Positions 6,324 to 7,677 of a DNA stretch of 7,677 nucleotides are shown one piece after another. Origin of the DNA: Anaerolineae bacterium (GTDB lineage Bacteria > Chloroflexota > Anaerolineae > 4572-78 > J111); assembly GCA_023382535.1 (NCBI GenBank), contig JAHDWA010000168.1:1-7677 (forward strand), written 5' to 3'. The position numbers and the translations under genes are program-made. Numbering within the stretch: position 1 is the first letter of the stretch; each line of letters starts with the position of its first letter. Under the pieces are notes generated by a model. The model ran no database searches. It saw only the letters and a program-made list of their open reading frames with translations, and had not been told where the DNA came from.

Positions 6324-7677
6324 ATGCCTAACCCACTCTGGCTGGAACGACAAGCCGATCTAACCCTGACCCGGTTGTTGCCTCGCCTGGAAGCCGCTTT
6401 TCGCCGCGAGGCCAAGGCCGACCCCGCTGCCTGGCAGACCCTTATCAACCGCCTGCAGGCCCATTTTGAGCGCCTGTTCGGGCTGCTCTATCACTTATAC
6501 GGCAGCCAATACGACTTTTTCTATCATCTGGAACAGATCTTGATCACCGCCGCCCGTATGGCGTTGGCCCGTCCGGCGGAGCTCAAGGCGCTGGATGAAA
6601 CGCGGGAGCGTGACCCGCTCTGGTTCCAGTCACAGCAGATGGTCGGCGGGGTGTGCTATGTGGACCTTTTTGCCGGGGATTTGAACGGGATTCGCCAGAA
6701 AATCCCTTACTTCAAAGAACTGGGCCTGACCTATCTGCACCTGATGCCCCTTTTCCTTTCCCCGGAAGAGGAAAACGACGGCGGTTATGCCGTGAGCAGC
6801 TACCGCGAAGTCAACCCGGCCCTGGGCACGATGGAGGAGTTAGCCAAGCTAGCCGGTGAACTTCGCCGCAGCGGCATCAGCCTGGTGCTGGACTTTGTCT
6901 TTAATCACACCTCCAACGAACATGAGTGGGCGCGTGGCGCTCAGTCCGGCCAGCCGGATTACCAGGATTATTACCGCATGTTTGATGACCGCACTGTGCC
7001 CGACCAGTACCAGCAGTCCCTGCGCGACATCTTCCCCGATCGGGGCAGCGGTAGTTTTACCTACCGGTCTGACCTGCACAAATGGGTCTGGACGACCTTT
7101 TATACCTTCCAGTGGGACCTGAACTATGCCAACCCGGTTGTCTTTACCCGCATGTTGGAAGAGATGCTTTTTCTGGCCAACGTTGGGGTGGAAATCCTGC
7201 GGCTGGATGCCGTTGCCTTTATCTGGAAACAGATGGGCACTGCCTGCGAGAACCTGCCCGAAGCCCATATGATTATCCAGGCTTACAACGCCCTGGCCCG
7301 TATTGCCGCACCGAGCCTGCTCTTCAAATCCGAGGCGATTGTCCACCCGGACGAGGTGGTCAGGTACATTAGCCCGACCGAATGCCAGCTTTCCTACAAC
7401 CCGCTGTTGATGGCCCTGCTCTGGAATTCCCTGGCCACGCGAGAGGTGCGCATGCTGGCCTACTCGATGCGCGAGCGTTTCCGCATTGACCCTCACTGCG
7501 CCTGGGTCAACTACGTGCGCGTGCATGACGACATCGGCTGGACTTTTTCCGACGAGGATGCGGCCAAACTGGGTATCAACGGCTACGACCACCGCCGCTT
7601 CCTCAACGCCTTTTACAGCGGGCGCTTTCCCGGCAGCTTTGCCCGCGGCCTGCCTTTCCAGGAGAATCCCCGCACCG
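6324..7677 (+). CDS. Amylosucrase (GH13_4), 3' end outside window
   Basis: Glucosyltransferase that uses sucrose to build alpha-1,4-glucan and release fructose (EC 2.4.1.4); cytoplasmic, with no signal peptide. 451 residues are visible of an expected ~640; the frame runs open through the right edge. ATG 6324 is the first start after an in-frame TAA at 6294, though its ribosome site is weak. After a helical N-domain (about 1-100) comes the barrel, with [13 protein letters not shown] (108-120), [18 protein letters not shown] (152-169, D152 being the sucrose-pocket Asp), region [14 protein letters not shown] (190-202), region [17 protein letters not shown] with nucleophile D295, region [13 protein letters not shown] with acid/base E337, and region [13 protein letters not shown] with H401 and D402. 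These match the Neisseria polysaccharea enzyme residues D286, E328 and D393 at a constant offset of 9. The pocket arginine (R509 in that enzyme) lies outside the window. Sucrose hydrolase, a close relative, cannot be fully excluded. Confidence 0.93.
   Translation, partial: MPNPLWLERQADLTLTRLLPRLEAAFRREAKADPAAWQTLINRLQAHFERLFGLLYHLYGSQYDFFYHLEQILITAARMALARPAELKALDETRERDPLWFQSQQMVGGVCYVDLFAGDLNGIRQKIPYFKELGLTYLHLMPLFLSPEEENDGGYAVSSYREVNPALGTMEELAKLAGELRRSGISLVLDFVFNHTSNEHEWARGAQSGQPDYQDYYRMFDDRTVPDQYQQSLRDIFPDRGSGSFTYRSDLHKWVWTTFYTFQWDLNYANPVVFTRMLEEMLFLANVGVEILRLDAVAFIWKQMGTACENLPEAHMIIQAYNALARIAAPSLLFKSEAIVHPDEVVRYISPTECQLSYNPLLMALLWNSLATREVRMLAYSMRERFRIDPHCAWVNYVRVHDDIGWTFSDEDAAKLGINGYDHRRFLNAFYSGRFPGSFARGLPFQENPRT

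Noticed and set aside
6653..7372. Short plus-strand frames in the amylosucrase region
   Set aside because: Out-of-frame shadows; the real frame begins at ATG 6324 and stays open to the window end.
6849..7592. 247-aa minus-strand open frame
   Set aside because: It lies entirely opposite the amylosucrase, whose catalytic motifs run through the same bases. Its translation resembles no family I know.

Overview
The window looks like chromosomal DNA from a GC-moderate bacterium, most plausibly a Chloroflexota member (Anaerolineae/Caldilineae-like). That placement is an inference from gene content and style: an AglG-type sugar permease, a class I PPK2 beside trehalose synthase, an amylosucrase, and a sortase with a Pro/Thr-rich stalk. 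No rRNA or marker gene is present to prove it. I see no tRNA, rRNA, CRISPR array, insertion sequence or phage gene.

Layout, left to right. (1) Positions 2-811 (+) hold the C-terminal part of an AglG-like ABC sugar permease, cut by the left edge and followed by a nested stem-loop that may be a terminator (831-873). (2) Positions 894-4800 (+) hold a tight three-gene run with gaps of 28 and 36 nt: a compact cytoplasmic GH13 alpha-amylase, polyphosphate kinase 2, and trehalose synthase (TreS). (3) Positions 4813-5415 (-) hold an unrecognised 200-aa protein with a hydrophobic N-terminus, a proline linker and a helical C-terminus. It converges on treS and is divergent from (4) a membrane-anchored sortase at 5491-6228 (+). 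The 5416-5490 spacer carries two face-to-face promoters lying over a 36-bp imperfect dyad. (5) Positions 6324-7677 (+) hold an amylosucrase, cut by the right edge.

How the genes fit together. Characterised AglEFGK systems import sucrose, maltose and trehalose. The enzymes here act on that set: amylosucrase turns sucrose into alpha-glucan plus fructose, the GH13 amylase can trim alpha-glucan to maltose and maltodextrins, and TreS interconverts maltose and trehalose. PPK2 would supply nucleoside triphosphate from polyphosphate. This reads as a carbon-reserve and osmolyte module coupled to a phosphate/energy reserve. The hypothetical protein and sortase interrupt the sugar genes and appear to be a separate, jointly controlled pair.

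The most interesting items are the shared divergent promoter/dyad, the unrecognised protein it drives, the stand-alone sortase, and the placement of PPK2 inside an alpha-glucan operon. The enzymes themselves belong to known families; I see no clearly new enzymatic system.
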